34,695 nt of DNA from an uncultured Acetatifactor sp. (GCA_910577185.1 CAJTLR010000041.1:1-34695); one strand, 5' to 3'. Counted from the first letter of the stretch, positions 1 to 8,324 are shown. The notes: generated by a model from the sequence alone, not told the origin. Program-made: numbers and translations.

Positions 1-13
1 GCAGCTGGGGACT

Positions 14-40
14 CACCGGCATAGCCGGTGGTTTATTTTT
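14..40 (+). terminator. Rho-independent terminator of a gene left of the window
   Basis: Perfect 7-bp arms CACCGGC (14-20) and GCCGGTG (24-30) enclose a 3-nt loop. They are followed by GTTTATTTTT. The geometry is that of an intrinsic terminator for a plus-strand gene that ends before the window. Confidence 0.8.
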
Positions 41-50
41 ACTGTGACAC

Positions 51-94
51 AAAAACAGCCCTGCGATAGGCCTGGCCTCACGCATGGCTGTTTT
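51..94 (-). terminator. Probable terminator of the SDR gene
   Basis: Arms AAAACAGCC (52-60) and GGCTGTTTT (86-94) pair perfectly over 9 bp. Read on the minus strand, the hairpin is followed by a T run. It lies about 20 nt after the stop codon of the minus-strand SDR gene, so it probably ends that transcript. The loop is long (25 nt) but contains further self-complementary GGCC sequence. Confidence 0.65.
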
Positions 95-115
95 CGTTTT
101 CCGGTCAGAAGTTTC

Positions 116-865
116 TCAGGTTCTGGCAGCTCCATCCACGGACAATATTTCACCGGTTACATAGCTCGCCATATCGCTGGCAAGGAAGAGGAACGCGTTC
201 GCCACATCCTCCGGCTCTCCCACCCGTCCCAGGGGGATGGTTGCGATCAGCGGCTTGATCATCTCTTCCGGCAGTGCGGCCACCATATCTGTCCTGGTGA
301 CACCGGGCGCAACCGCATTCACACGGATATTGTCCTTACCCAGTTCCCTGGCAAGGGATTTGGTCAGGCCGTTTACCGCGAACTTGGACGTGGGATAGGC
401 TACTCCCGACGGCTGTCCGTAAAGACTGACCATGGAGCTGGTATTCAGGATGACGCCTCCGCCCTGCTCCTTCATGACCCTGGCGGCAGCCTGGGCACAG
501 TTGAACACCGCATTTACATTGAGCGACATTGTCTTCGCAAAGTCTTCCGGCTTATAGTCATACAGACTGTCCCTTGCGGAAACACCCGCGTTGCTGACCA
601 TAATGTCCAGGCTTCCGAAAGCTTCCTTCACTGTGGCCACTGCCTTCTCCACTTCCTCTGGCTTCTGCAGGTCCGGGCAAAGTCCTATCACCTTGTACTC
701 CGGATTTTCGGCCCTGAGTTTCTCCAGCGCCTTGTCCACTGTTTCCTGTCTGGAACCGCACAGCGCCACCGACGCCCCGTTCTCCAGATACATCTTTACA
801 ATGGCATATCCGATGCCTCTTGTTCCGCCAGTCACCATGGCGGTCTTTCCCTTTAATAACTCCAT
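116..865 (-). CDS. SDR family NAD(P)-dependent oxidoreductase, BaiA/FabG-like
   Basis: This is a classical short-chain dehydrogenase/reductase of 249 residues. Visible features are the glycine-rich cofactor motif TGGTRGIG (residues 12-19), SNAG (91-94, where NNAG is usual), Ser144 in the NTSS segment, and Tyr157/Lys161 of YxxxK. The start is supported by GGAGGTG just upstream. Length, catalytic numbering and several segments (the PDL stretch near 64, VAPGV..TDM, the FLASDMAS and SVDGA ends) resemble, from memory, the clostridial bile-acid 3-alpha-hydroxysteroid dehydrogenase BaiA. Ordinary 3-oxoacyl-ACP reductase or sugar-alcohol dehydrogenase function is equally possible. Ser38-Arg39 after beta-2 would favour NADP(H), whereas I recall acidic residues there in NAD-dependent BaiA. 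No other bai or fab genes are adjacent, so the substrate is open. Confidence 0.85.
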   Translation of the reverse strand: MELLKGKTAMVTGGTRGIGYAIVKMYLENGASVALCGSRQETVDKALEKLRAENPEYKVIGLCPDLQKPEEVEKAVATVKEAFGSLDIMVSNAGVSARDSLYDYKPEDFAKTMSLNVNAVFNCAQAAARVMKEQGGGVILNTSSMVSLYGQPSGVAYPTSKFAVNGLTKSLARELGKDNIRVNAVAPGVTRTDMVAALPEEMIKPLIATIPLGRVGEPEDVANAFLFLASDMASYVTGEILSVDGAART

Positions 866-888
866 TCTGCACCTCCATATCCGTCTTG

Positions 889-916
889 CGGGAAGGGTCT
901 CCTGACTGCCTTCCCG
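889..916. repeat. Inverted repeat upstream of the SDR gene
   Basis: CGGGAAGG (889-896) and CCTTCCCG (909-916) form a perfect 8-bp dyad about 25 bp upstream of the SDR start codon. No T run follows on either strand, so it is more likely an operator or a 5'-UTR stem than a terminator. Confidence 0.4.
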
Positions 917-969
917 GACGTAAATTAATGTTGCCGATTACAAAATTCCCGGTTTTCCCCACTGCTTCC

Positions 970-1161
970 CTATACAAACAGTGTACAGCCCTGCATCTTA
1001 AACTGTTCGATTTTGCGGTCAATTTCTTCCACCGTGACGTCCAGTTTTTCGGCCAGACAACTTTTGCACAAAAAAGTCATACTTCCTCTGTTGACAAACT
1101 TTTTGTGGGCGCCGATTTCATTAAAAGTAAGTGTCTTTCCGCATTTCATGCAGACGTTCAT
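970..1161 (-). CDS. Small zinc-ribbon protein, function unknown
   Basis: This is a 63-residue protein with two CxxC pairs, Cys4/Cys7 and Cys32/Cys35, spaced as in a single zinc ribbon. A short helical, charged C-terminal half ends in GCTLFV. The upstream alpha-galactosidase stop codon overlaps this ATG (TGATG), so translation is probably coupled. A GTG one codon earlier (1164) is an alternative start. It recalls short conserved zinc-ribbon ORFs of gut Firmicutes that carry no assigned function. A role in nucleic-acid or protein binding is only a guess from the fold. Confidence 0.75.
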   Translation of the reverse strand: MNVCMKCGKTLTFNEIGAHKKFVNRGSMTFLCKSCLAEKLDVTVEEIDRKIEQFKMQGCTLFV

Positions 1162-2291
1162 CACAGATCAACCACTTTTGCACGGATGACCGCACAGTCA
1201 TAAGGCTCCAGTTCCCGGATCATGGTGGCATTCTTTACCCGGAAAGTATCCCCGGTCCAGATTTCCCGGCAGGAAAGTGTCTTTCCTGTACTGAAAGGAA
1301 GGCCCACTTCATCCAGGTTCAGTCTCGCCACTGCCTTCTCCCCGCTCATATTGAACATACCTATGGCGATATCTCCTCCGGCAAGTTGTCTGGAGTACAG
1401 AAGCAGGTCCTCCCCCGCCCAGGTTCCCACCAGTTTCACGGGCTGACGGCACACGGGATCCTGATTGATCCGAATGATTTCCTCATTGCACAGAATATCC
1501 ATGGTAGCCTGGTTCATGTCACGGACATCACAGCCGATCATCAGCGGGGAACCCATGAATGCCCAGATAGAAAAATGCGTCCTGTACTGGATGTCGCTGC
1601 AGCCCTTCAGTCCCACATTCCCTTTGCCGTACATTCCCACAATCAGCATGTCCATATCGTTAAAACAGCCCACGCCATTGTAGGGATGCAGCTTCTCCTG
1701 CTGCCTCACCAGATCTTTCACGGACTCCCATGTGTCAAAAATATCCCCGGTGGAGCGCCACATGGCCGCGCCGGTGCTTTTGATCCACTCATGGGTTTCA
1801 TCCGCACCCCAGGAACAGGCGCTGAAAAGAATATCCCTGCCGCAGTTCTCCAGGGCCAGCCCCATGCGGCGGTAAAGGTACCTGCCGGGAATAATGGGGC
1901 TGTGGTAGCAATAGTCATATTTCAGAAAATCCACACCCCATTCCGCAAAGGTCTGCGCATCCAGAAATTCATGCTCAAAACTGCCCGGATAACCAGCGCA
2001 GGTCAGATTGCCGGCGCAGGAATACATGCCGAATTTCAGACCTTTCGAATGGACATAGTCTGCCACGGCCTTCATACCGTTGGGAAACTTCTCCGGATCT
2101 GCCACCAGACGCTCATTCTGGTCTCTCTCCCGCAAAGACCAGCAGTCGTCGATAACCAGATATTCATACCCTTTCTCCGGCAGTCCTTTCTCGGCCATAA
2201 TGTCTGCCGTCTCAAAAATAAGCTGCTCGTTAATTTTCTCCCCGAATGTGTTCCAGGAATTCCACCCCATGGGCGGTGTCAGTTTTACCAT
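1161..2291 (-). CDS. Alpha-galactosidase, glycoside hydrolase family 27
   Basis: This is a cytoplasmic retaining alpha-galactosidase of 376 residues with no signal peptide. The GH27 entry motif PPMGWNSWN lies near residues 6-14. Asp126 in KYDYC is the expected nucleophile. Asp183, in the R-x-x-x-D element after MW, is the expected acid/base by comparison with human alpha-galactosidase A. Asp48/Asp49 sit in the substrate-binding VIDDCW segment. The family releases terminal alpha-1,6 or alpha-1,3 galactose from raffinose-type or galactomannan oligosaccharides. The open frame extends 38 codons further upstream, but AAGGAGG six bases before 2291 fixes this start. No transporter is adjacent, so substrate uptake must be encoded elsewhere. 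Confidence 0.95.
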   Translation of the reverse strand: MVKLTPPMGWNSWNTFGEKINEQLIFETADIMAEKGLPEKGYEYLVIDDCWSLRERDQNERLVADPEKFPNGMKAVADYVHSKGLKFGMYSCAGNLTCAGYPGSFEHEFLDAQTFAEWGVDFLKYDYCYHSPIIPGRYLYRRMGLALENCGRDILFSACSWGADETHEWIKSTGAAMWRSTGDIFDTWESVKDLVRQQEKLHPYNGVGCFNDMDMLIVGMYGKGNVGLKGCSDIQYRTHFSIWAFMGSPLMIGCDVRDMNQATMDILCNEEIIRINQDPVCRQPVKLVGTWAGEDLLLYSRQLAGGDIAIGMFNMSGEKAVARLNLDEVGLPFSTGKTLSCREIWTGDTFRVKNATMIRELEPYDCAVIRAKVVDL

Positions 2292-2374
2292 ACCTAACCT
2301 CCTTGTCATGCGCGTATTTTTCGCGTTGTTTTCCTTTCCATGTTTTCTCCCATTTCTGCGCGGCCTTTTGCGCA

Positions 2375-2410
2375 TGTCAAGTTTGTGTCTGCGCGGCATC
2401 CACAAACTTG
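2375..2410 (-). promoter_or_regulatory. Dyad operator overlapping a possible -35 of the alpha-galactosidase gene
   Basis: CAAGTTTGTG (2378-2387) and CACAAACTTG (2401-2410) are perfect 10-bp arms separated by 13 bp. The dyad abuts and partly overlaps TTGACA on the minus strand (2375-2380), about 85 bp before the start codon. The matching -10 is poor. Binding of a sugar-responsive regulator is inference. Confidence 0.45.
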
Positions 2411-2411
2411 G

Positions 2412-2436
2412 GATTGAAAATTTTCAATTTTCAATC
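2412..2436. repeat. AT-rich palindrome between trkH and the alpha-galactosidase gene
   Basis: The arms GATTGAAAATT (2412-2422) and AATTTTCAATC (2426-2436) are perfect complements around a 3-nt centre, one base from the dyad at 2378-2410. It could be a weak trkH terminator or a second operator. The low GC and missing T run argue against an efficient terminator. Confidence 0.4.
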
Positions 2437-2482
2437 TTTCACCGCAGGGCCATGTCCCGCTGCACGGCGCTCTGCCCTTCTG

Positions 2483-3937
2483 TCAGCGATGTGCCCAGGT
2501 AGTGCGGGAAAAAAGAATCAGTATGGGAAAGATCTCCAGCCTTCCCGCCAGCATATCCCAGATCAGCACCAGTTTGGAAAAAGTACTGTATCCCGCAAAA
2601 TTACAAGTCGGCCCCACCATCTCAAACCCCGGCCCGATATTGTTAAAGCAGGCCAGAACTGCGGACAGATTTGTGGTGATGGAAAAACCATCCACCGAAA
2701 TCAGCAGAAAACTCAGGGACACTGCAAATGCGTAGGCCGCCAGGTACGCATTGGTATTCTGAATCACTTTTTCGTCAATGGGCTGGCCGTTGACCCGGAC
2801 CACCTGCACTTTCTGCGGATGTACGATTTTTTGTACACTTCTGCGCAGGCTTTTGAACACCAGCAGCACCCTTCCGCATTTAAATCCGCCCCCTGTGCTT
2901 CCCGCGCTGGCCCCGATTATCATCAGTCCCAGCAGAATCGCCTTGGAAAAGCCCGGCCACAGTTCATAATCCGTGGTGGCGTAACCGGTAGTGGTCATGA
3001 TGGTTGCCACCTGAAAGGCCGCATGCCGCACCGTCTCCCCCAGGGTTTCGTAAAAACCTCTCAGATTCAGCACAATCAGCAGCACACTGCCCAGCGCCAC
3101 CCCCAGATACAGACGCAGCTCCTCATCCCGGAACACGCTCTTAAACTGCCTGATCAGCAGCAGGTAAAAACATGTGAAATTCACGCCGCACAGCATCATA
3201 AACACCGTACACACATTCTGAATATAGGGGCTGAAACTGGAAATGCTGTCATTCCGGATTCCGAAACCTCCGGTTCCAACCGTTCCGAATGCGGTACACA
3301 CTGCCTCAAATAAAGACATATCTCCCAGAACCAGAAAAAACACATCCAGTACTGTCAGCAAAATATAAATCAGGTACAGAATTCCCGCCGTCTTCCTCAT
3401 TTTAGGCACCAGCTTACCCACATTGGGGCCGGGGCTCTCTGCCCTGAGCAGATGCATGGTATAACCGTTGTCGCCGCCCCCCATGGACGACACCGCCAGC
3501 AAAAATACCAGCACCCCCATTCCTCCCAGCCAGTGGCTGAAACTCCTCCAGTAAAGGATTCCTTTGGGCAATCCCTCCACCCCGGGCAAAATGGACGCTC
3601 CCGTGGTGGTAAATCCGGATACGATCTCAAAAAACGCATCCACAAAATCCGGAATCACACCGGAAAAATAAAACGGCAGACAGCCAAGAAGGCTCATGAC
3701 AATCCAGCTGAGTCCCACACAGGCCAGGCCTTCCCTGGCATAGAACTTATTTTTGGACCCCCTGCAAAGTCCCATCAACAGTCCTGTCACAAGAAGGATT
3801 GCCGCCAGGCTCCACATAAAAGCCTTCACCGCCGCAAACTCCCTTTCCCACAGACTGATGAGCATTGCCGGCACCATAAAAACAGCTTCCACCATCAGTA
3901 TCTTACCGATGAATCTTCCCATCATCTTATAGTTCAT
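2483..3937 (-). CDS. trkH: TrkH/KtrB-type potassium channel subunit
   Basis: This is the membrane subunit of a Trk/Ktr potassium uptake system, 484 residues and strongly hydrophobic throughout. The four pore loops with their selectivity-filter glycines are visible: TTTGAS (Gly113), TVGTGG (near 219-224), TTTGYA (Gly318) and NNIGPG (near 432-437). These are the four quasi-repeats of the superfamily of K+ transporters. Length agrees with TrkH. It lies 27 bp downstream of trkA on the same strand, so the channel and its regulatory ring are co-transcribed. The ribosome binding site is weak (GAGGCG), and Met5 or Met6 could also initiate. Confidence 0.93.
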   Translation of the reverse strand: MNYKMMGRFIGKILMVEAVFMVPAMLISLWEREFAAVKAFMWSLAAILLVTGLLMGLCRGSKNKFYAREGLACVGLSWIVMSLLGCLPFYFSGVIPDFVDAFFEIVSGFTTTGASILPGVEGLPKGILYWRSFSHWLGGMGVLVFLLAVSSMGGGDNGYTMHLLRAESPGPNVGKLVPKMRKTAGILYLIYILLTVLDVFFLVLGDMSLFEAVCTAFGTVGTGGFGIRNDSISSFSPYIQNVCTVFMMLCGVNFTCFYLLLIRQFKSVFRDEELRLYLGVALGSVLLIVLNLRGFYETLGETVRHAAFQVATIMTTTGYATTDYELWPGFSKAILLGLMIIGASAGSTGGGFKCGRVLLVFKSLRRSVQKIVHPQKVQVVRVNGQPIDEKVIQNTNAYLAAYAFAVSLSFLLISVDGFSITTNLSAVLACFNNIGPGFEMVGPTCNFAGYSTFSKLVLIWDMLAGRLEIFPILILFSRTTWAHR

Positions 3938-3964
3938 AGCACGCCTCGCACCAAACCGGATTTC

Positions 3965-5323
3965 TTATTCAAAAATATCATTCAGCTGATAAATCCCCTT
4001 TTCTTTGCTGGTCACGATATAGACAATATCGCCCACATGGAAGTAGGAGTCACCGTTGGGTATCTCCATCTTTGCCCCCTTGGCAATACACACCACCAGC
4101 ACCCCTTTTTTCAGCTTCAGCAGCTTCAGGGGTTCCCCGCAGTGCCGCGCCTTTCCATCCACCAGAAATTCCATGGCCTCTGCCTGCCCGTCTGCAATGG
4201 TATGCACGGTCAGGGCTGCGCCGGTCTGGTTTTTCATGGCCCGCACATACTGCACAATGGTATTACAGCACAGTTCCTTGGGCGAAATCACGCTGTCCAG
4301 GGACAGGCTCCCCAGCATATCCATATTGTCAATATGCCCCAGTTTGGTGATGACCTGCGGCACTCCGCAGCTTGTGCCGTAAAGGGAAATGATCATATTC
4401 AGTTCATCCAGTCCTGTCAGTGTCACCAGCGCATCACAGTCCGAAACCCCCTCGCTTTCCAGAAGAAACTGATTGGTGGCATCTCCCTGAATTACACAGG
4501 CCGAAGGAAGCTGGCCGGCCAGCTGCGTACACCGAGTGGCATCGCTCTCGATAATCTGTATATGAATACCGCTGTTTTCCAGCTGTTTTGCCAGGTAATA
4601 GCTGATGCGCCCCCCGCCGCATATAATTACCCGCTTGGTCTTATGGGTAATAATTCCCAGGTTTTTCAGAAGAATGGTCAGGGTGTTGGTAAAAGCGGTT
4701 ACAAAAATACGGTCACCTTCCCTGAGTACAAAGTTACCGTTGGGCGCCACCGCTTTCCCGCTTCGCAGAACCGCACAGACCAGAATTTTACATTTTACAA
4801 TGCCGTACATATCATTCAGGGCCACATTACAGAGTTTGCTGCGCCCATCAATCTTCAGTTCCACAATCTCCACGCGGCCCTTTGTGAAAGTATCGCGTTT
4901 GAGAAATCCCGGATATTTCAAAAGACGCTCTGCCTCCACGGCAGCCTGCCTTTCCGGATTCACCACCATGGAAAGGGCAAACATCTCCCTCATGGCATAA
5001 ATCTGATCCATGTACTCCGGATTGCGCACCCTGGCAATGGTGTGGATACGTGCATTCATGGCATGAGCCGTCATACAGCACAGCAGGTTCACCTCATCTG
5101 CCCCTGTCATGGCAATCAGCAGGTCTGCCTCCTTTACCCCTGCCTGCCGGAGTGCACTCATGGAAGCACAGTTCCCCTGTACCACCATAATATCATACCG
5201 TTCCTCACTGGACTCCAGTACTTTCAGATTGGAATCGACCAGTGTCAGGTCGTCGCCCTCGGCAGACAGCTGGCGGGTCAGCGCTGCACCCACCTTACCG
5301 TTGCCGGCAATAATAATTTTCAC
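3965..5323 (-). CDS. trkA: Trk potassium uptake regulatory subunit TrkA
   Basis: This is a peripheral cytoplasmic gating subunit that binds nucleotide and controls TrkH. Its 452 residues show the full-length duplicated architecture RCK_N-RCK_C-RCK_N-RCK_C. The first Rossmann motif is GNGKVG (7-12) with Asp30 at the end of beta-2. The second is CGGGRIS (near 235-241). Each half is followed by a TrkA_C-like segment (about 145-225 and 370-452). The start codon is GTG, preceded by GAGGT. The doubled form is typical of TrkA rather than the single-RCK KtrA. trkH follows 27 bp downstream. Confidence 0.94.
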   Translation of the reverse strand: MKIIIAGNGKVGAALTRQLSAEGDDLTLVDSNLKVLESSEERYDIMVVQGNCASMSALRQAGVKEADLLIAMTGADEVNLLCCMTAHAMNARIHTIARVRNPEYMDQIYAMREMFALSMVVNPERQAAVEAERLLKYPGFLKRDTFTKGRVEIVELKIDGRSKLCNVALNDMYGIVKCKILVCAVLRSGKAVAPNGNFVLREGDRIFVTAFTNTLTILLKNLGIITHKTKRVIICGGGRISYYLAKQLENSGIHIQIIESDATRCTQLAGQLPSACVIQGDATNQFLLESEGVSDCDALVTLTGLDELNMIISLYGTSCGVPQVITKLGHIDNMDMLGSLSLDSVISPKELCCNTIVQYVRAMKNQTGAALTVHTIADGQAEAMEFLVDGKARHCGEPLKLLKLKKGVLVVCIAKGAKMEIPNGDSYFHVGDIVYIVTSKEKGIYQLNDIFE

Positions 5324-5386
5324 GGATATCTAACCTCACTTCATGCTTATTTTATATCAAGTCCCGCAAAATTACACATAGAGAAT

Positions 5387-5430
5387 GCCCACAACATAGG
5401 CGGCCTAAACCTGCCACCCGCTTTGTGGGC
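5387..5430 (-). terminator. Hairpin between the NlpC/P60 gene and trkA
   Basis: Arms GCCCACAA (5387-5394) and TTGTGGGC (5423-5430) pair perfectly just after the stop of the upstream minus-strand gene, with further complementarity inside the loop. The T tract is interrupted (ATTCTCT), so termination would be incomplete at best. It could instead be part of the trkA leader. Confidence 0.4.
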
Positions 5431-5436
5431 CGTATA

Positions 5437-6789
5437 TTAATTCACGATTCTCCGCACTCCCAGAATTGCCCTGTACTGTGCCTGGCTGACCTTGATGCCG
5501 CCGCTGGGATAAGGCCTGCTGTTGCTGGCATGCACGATCTTGCCGTCCCCGATGTACAGACCCACATGCCCTTCGTAACAGATAATGTCTCCGGGCTGTG
5601 CATCACTGTAGCTGACTCCCACACCGTCGCTTCTCTGGGAATAGGATGTCCTGGAAATCTGGTAACCGCAGTCGCTGAACACTCTGTAAGTAAAACCGGA
5701 GCAGTCGGCCCCGCTGGTCAGGCTTGTTCCTCCCGACACATATGGATTCCCCACAAACTGCAGGGCATACTCGGCAATCCGTCTTCCCTCTCCGCTGCCG
5801 GAGCCGCCTACCGTGGCGGGTGGAGCGCTGGTTGTTCCTCCCCCCGAACCGGCCGAACTGCCTCCCCCGGAACTATTGTTTGAATTATTCTGGCTGGCGG
5901 CAGCCTCCTGGGCCTTCCTGAGCTTCTCCTTATCCTGCTGGAGGAGCTTCTTTGCCACCGCCGCATCCTGTCTCGCCTTCTTGATCTCTGCCGCATAATT
6001 GGCAGATTCCTGTTTCTTTTTGGCCAGCATGGAATCCAGGCTGGCTTTCTGGCTGCTCAGTTCCGCCCTGTCCGCTTCCAGCTGCTGTTTGTCCGACTCC
6101 AGCTGCTGTTTGTCCGACTCCAGCTGCTTTCTGTGGGCCTCCAGCTCCTCTTTCTCCTCCTCCAGCCGGATCCACAGATCATGGACCTCGTTCTTGACCT
6201 GTATATAATCTGCCAGCACGGAAGATTCATAATCGTGCACCTTCTCAATACGGTCCATCTGGTTCAGAATATCCGAAAGCCCCTTTCCCTCCAGCAAAGC
6301 GCTGAAGTAAGAGTCTTCCCCTCTCTCATAGATCAGGCGGGCACATACCGCCATATTCTCCCTCTGGGTCTCCTCCCGGGCAGCGGCGGCCTGATATTCT
6401 TCCTCCGTCTCGTCTATCTGGTTCTTTTTCTGGACAATCTGCTCCTCCTTCTCGGCGATCTCACCTTCCTTGACGGCGATCTCACCTTCCTTGGCGGCAA
6501 TCTCATCCTCCTTCAGGCCGATACTGGCCATGGTATTGACAATCTCTGCGTTCAGGTCATCAATCTGCTCCTGCAGAATATCCTGCTCGCTCTCCAGTTC
6601 CACAATCTGGTTCGTAATACTGTCCAAAAGGGATGTGCGCTGATTGATCTGGCCCTCAATATCGGATATGCTGGAAGCCCGGGCCGTCAGCGGCCCCAGG
6701 CCCTCCTGACAGACCAGCACTGCCAGCAGACATACGGCTAATATGAAATTCACTGTTTTTTTATATTTATTCTTCATGTGTTTAAGCAT
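5437..6789 (-). CDS. Secreted coiled-coil NlpC/P60 peptidoglycan endopeptidase
   Basis: This is an exported cell-wall hydrolase of about 450 residues. An N-terminal signal peptide (KNKYKK, then a hydrophobic run ending near ARA) is followed by a long coiled coil of about 260 residues, rich in E, K and Q, a Ser/Gly linker, and a C-terminal NlpC/P60 domain (about 336-450). Cys363 in GADCSGF, His408 in EGHVG and His420 in IVHAS are the expected catalytic residues. The layout matches PcsB/CwlO-type enzymes, which are usually activated through the coiled coil by FtsEX; no ftsEX is present here. The start is uncertain: no candidate has a good ribosome binding site, and 6777, 6813 and 6819 are alternatives. 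Confidence 0.9.
   Translation of the reverse strand: MLKHMKNKYKKTVNFILAVCLLAVLVCQEGLGPLTARASSISDIEGQINQRTSLLDSITNQIVELESEQDILQEQIDDLNAEIVNTMASIGLKEDEIAAKEGEIAVKEGEIAEKEEQIVQKKNQIDETEEEYQAAAAREETQRENMAVCARLIYERGEDSYFSALLEGKGLSDILNQMDRIEKVHDYESSVLADYIQVKNEVHDLWIRLEEEKEELEAHRKQLESDKQQLESDKQQLEADRAELSSQKASLDSMLAKKKQESANYAAEIKKARQDAAVAKKLLQQDKEKLRKAQEAAASQNNSNNSSGGGSSAGSGGGTTSAPPATVGGSGSGEGRRIAEYALQFVGNPYVSGGTSLTSGADCSGFTYRVFSDCGYQISRTSYSQRSDGVGVSYSDAQPGDIICYEGHVGLYIGDGKIVHASNSRPYPSGGIKVSQAQYRAILGVRRIVN
6077..6135. repeat. 21-bp tandem repeat inside the coiled coil
   Basis: A 21-bp unit starting at 6077 and 6098, with a partial third copy from 6119, encodes LESDKQQ heptads twice and then a diverged copy. 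Two units are identical at the DNA level, so this is recent duplication of one coiled-coil heptad. Confidence 0.75.
6453..6515. repeat. Second 21-bp tandem repeat inside the coiled coil
   Basis: Three 21-bp units (starting 6453, 6474 and 6495) encode KEGEIA-type heptads. They differ from each other by a few bases. The unit is independent of the repeat at 6077-6135. Confidence 0.7.
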
Positions 6790-6866
6790 AGCACATTTTC
6801 CGTTTTTTTTCATCCCCATAAATATTAAGAAATTGTAAACTATAAGGAGCGGGCGTCACCGGACTG

Positions 6867-8258
6867 TTACAGTTCGCAGTTTTTCACGGTTCTGGGAAAA
6901 GGCACCACATCCCGGATATTTCCCATTCCGGTCAGGTACATGACGCATCTCTCAAAACCGAGTCCGAAGCCCGCATGCCTTACGGAACCGTACCTGCGCA
7001 GATCCAGATAGAACCCGTAATCTTCTTTCCGCAGCCCCAGTTCTTCCATCCTCTGTTCCAGAAGTTCCAGACTGTCCTCACGCTGGCTGCCGCCGATGAT
7101 CTCCCCGATGCCGGGCACCAGGCAGTCCATGGCCGCCACGGTCTTCCCATCCTCGTTCAGCTTCATATAAAACGCCTTGATCTCCCTGGGATAATCCGTC
7201 ACAAACACCGGACGCCGGAACACTTCCTCCGTCAGGTATCTCTCATGCTCCGTCTGCAGGTCGCATCCCCAGGACACCTTATAGTCAAAGGCATCATTGT
7301 TCTTCTCCAAAATCTCTATGGCTTCCGTATAAGTCACATGTGCAAAGTCCGAACCTGCCACATGTTCCAGTCTCTCCAGCAGTCCCTTGTCCACAAACTG
7401 GTTAAAAAAGGCCATCTCCTCCGGCGCGTTCTCCAGCACATAGCGGATAATATATTTCAGCATGGCCTCCGCCAGTATCATGTCATCCTTTAAATCCGCA
7501 AATGCCATCTCCGGCTCAATCATCCAGAATTCCGCCGCATGACGGGTGGTGTTGGAATTTTCCGCCCGGAAAGTAGGGCCGAAGGTATATATGTTTTTAA
7601 ACGCAAGCGCATACGTCTCGCCGTTCAGCTGGCCGCTGACGGTAAGGTTTGTGGGTTTTCCGAAGAAATCCTGGGAAAAATCAACCTTTCCATCCTCCGT
7701 CTTCGGAATATTGTTCAGGTCCAGGGTTGTCACCTGGAACATTTCGCCTGCCCCCTCGCAGTCGCTTCCGGTAATCAGGGGCGTATGGACATATACAAAC
7801 CCTCTTTCCATAAAAAAGCTGTGAATCGCATAGGCGATCAGGGAGCGTACACGGAACACTGCCTGAAAGGTGTTGGTTCTGGGACGCAGATGGGATATGG
7901 TCCGCAGATACTCAAAACTGTGGCGCTTTTTCTGAAGCGGATAATCCGCCCCGGACACACCCTCCACCACAACATCCGCCGCCTGCATCTCAAACGGCTG
8001 CTTCGTGCCGGGTGTCTCCACAATGGTACCGCGCACAATCAGCGCCGCACCCACATTCACTTTGCGCAGTTCCTCAAAATTGGGAAGCGCATCCCCGTAC
8101 ACCACCTGCAGGGGTTCAAAAAAAGTGCCGTCATTGAGAATCAGAAAGCCGAAATTTTTAGAATCACGGTTGCTTCTGACCCAGCCTCCCACCGTCACCT
8201 CCCTGCCGATATATTTCTCACGGCTGCGATATAGATCCCTGATGTCTGTCAATTGCAT
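6867..8258 (-). CDS. asnS: Asparaginyl-tRNA synthetase
   Basis: This is a class IIb aminoacyl-tRNA synthetase charging tRNA-Asn, 463 residues from the chosen start, the usual bacterial length. It has an N-terminal OB-fold anticodon domain (VGGWVRSNRDSKNFGF near 20-40). Class II motif 2 is around the FRAENSNTTRH segment. Motif 3 is GFGLGFERCVMYLTG near the C terminus. The EAEF-type region reads AAEFWMIEPEMAF, which fits AsnRS rather than AspRS. The frame is open 14 codons further to 8300, but family alignment from memory and the purine-rich GAGGGAG favour 8258. A hairpin at 8309-8324 lies in the leader; I see no T-box. Confidence 0.95.
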   Translation of the reverse strand: MQLTDIRDLYRSREKYIGREVTVGGWVRSNRDSKNFGFLILNDGTFFEPLQVVYGDALPNFEELRKVNVGAALIVRGTIVETPGTKQPFEMQAADVVVEGVSGADYPLQKKRHSFEYLRTISHLRPRTNTFQAVFRVRSLIAYAIHSFFMERGFVYVHTPLITGSDCEGAGEMFQVTTLDLNNIPKTEDGKVDFSQDFFGKPTNLTVSGQLNGETYALAFKNIYTFGPTFRAENSNTTRHAAEFWMIEPEMAFADLKDDMILAEAMLKYIIRYVLENAPEEMAFFNQFVDKGLLERLEHVAGSDFAHVTYTEAIEILEKNNDAFDYKVSWGCDLQTEHERYLTEEVFRRPVFVTDYPREIKAFYMKLNEDGKTVAAMDCLVPGIGEIIGGSQREDSLELLEQRMEELGLRKEDYGFYLDLRRYGSVRHAGFGLGFERCVMYLTGMGNIRDVVPFPRTVKNCEL

Positions 8259-8308
8259 GTCTCCCTCATTTCCGCGCGCCCGCATTCTGCGCGCTGCCAT
8301 ATTCTGAT

Positions 8309-8324
8309 CCGGAAACGATTCCGG
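8309..8324. repeat. Short hairpin in the asnS leader
   Basis: CCGGAA (8309-8314) and TTCCGG (8319-8324) form a 6-bp stem with a 4-nt loop in the divergent region between asnS and the 8553 gene. Its role is unknown. Confidence 0.35.

Noticed and set aside
3452..5440. 662-codon plus-strand frame
   Set aside because: It is antisense to trkA and trkH, has a composition typical of an antisense shadow, and shows no domain.
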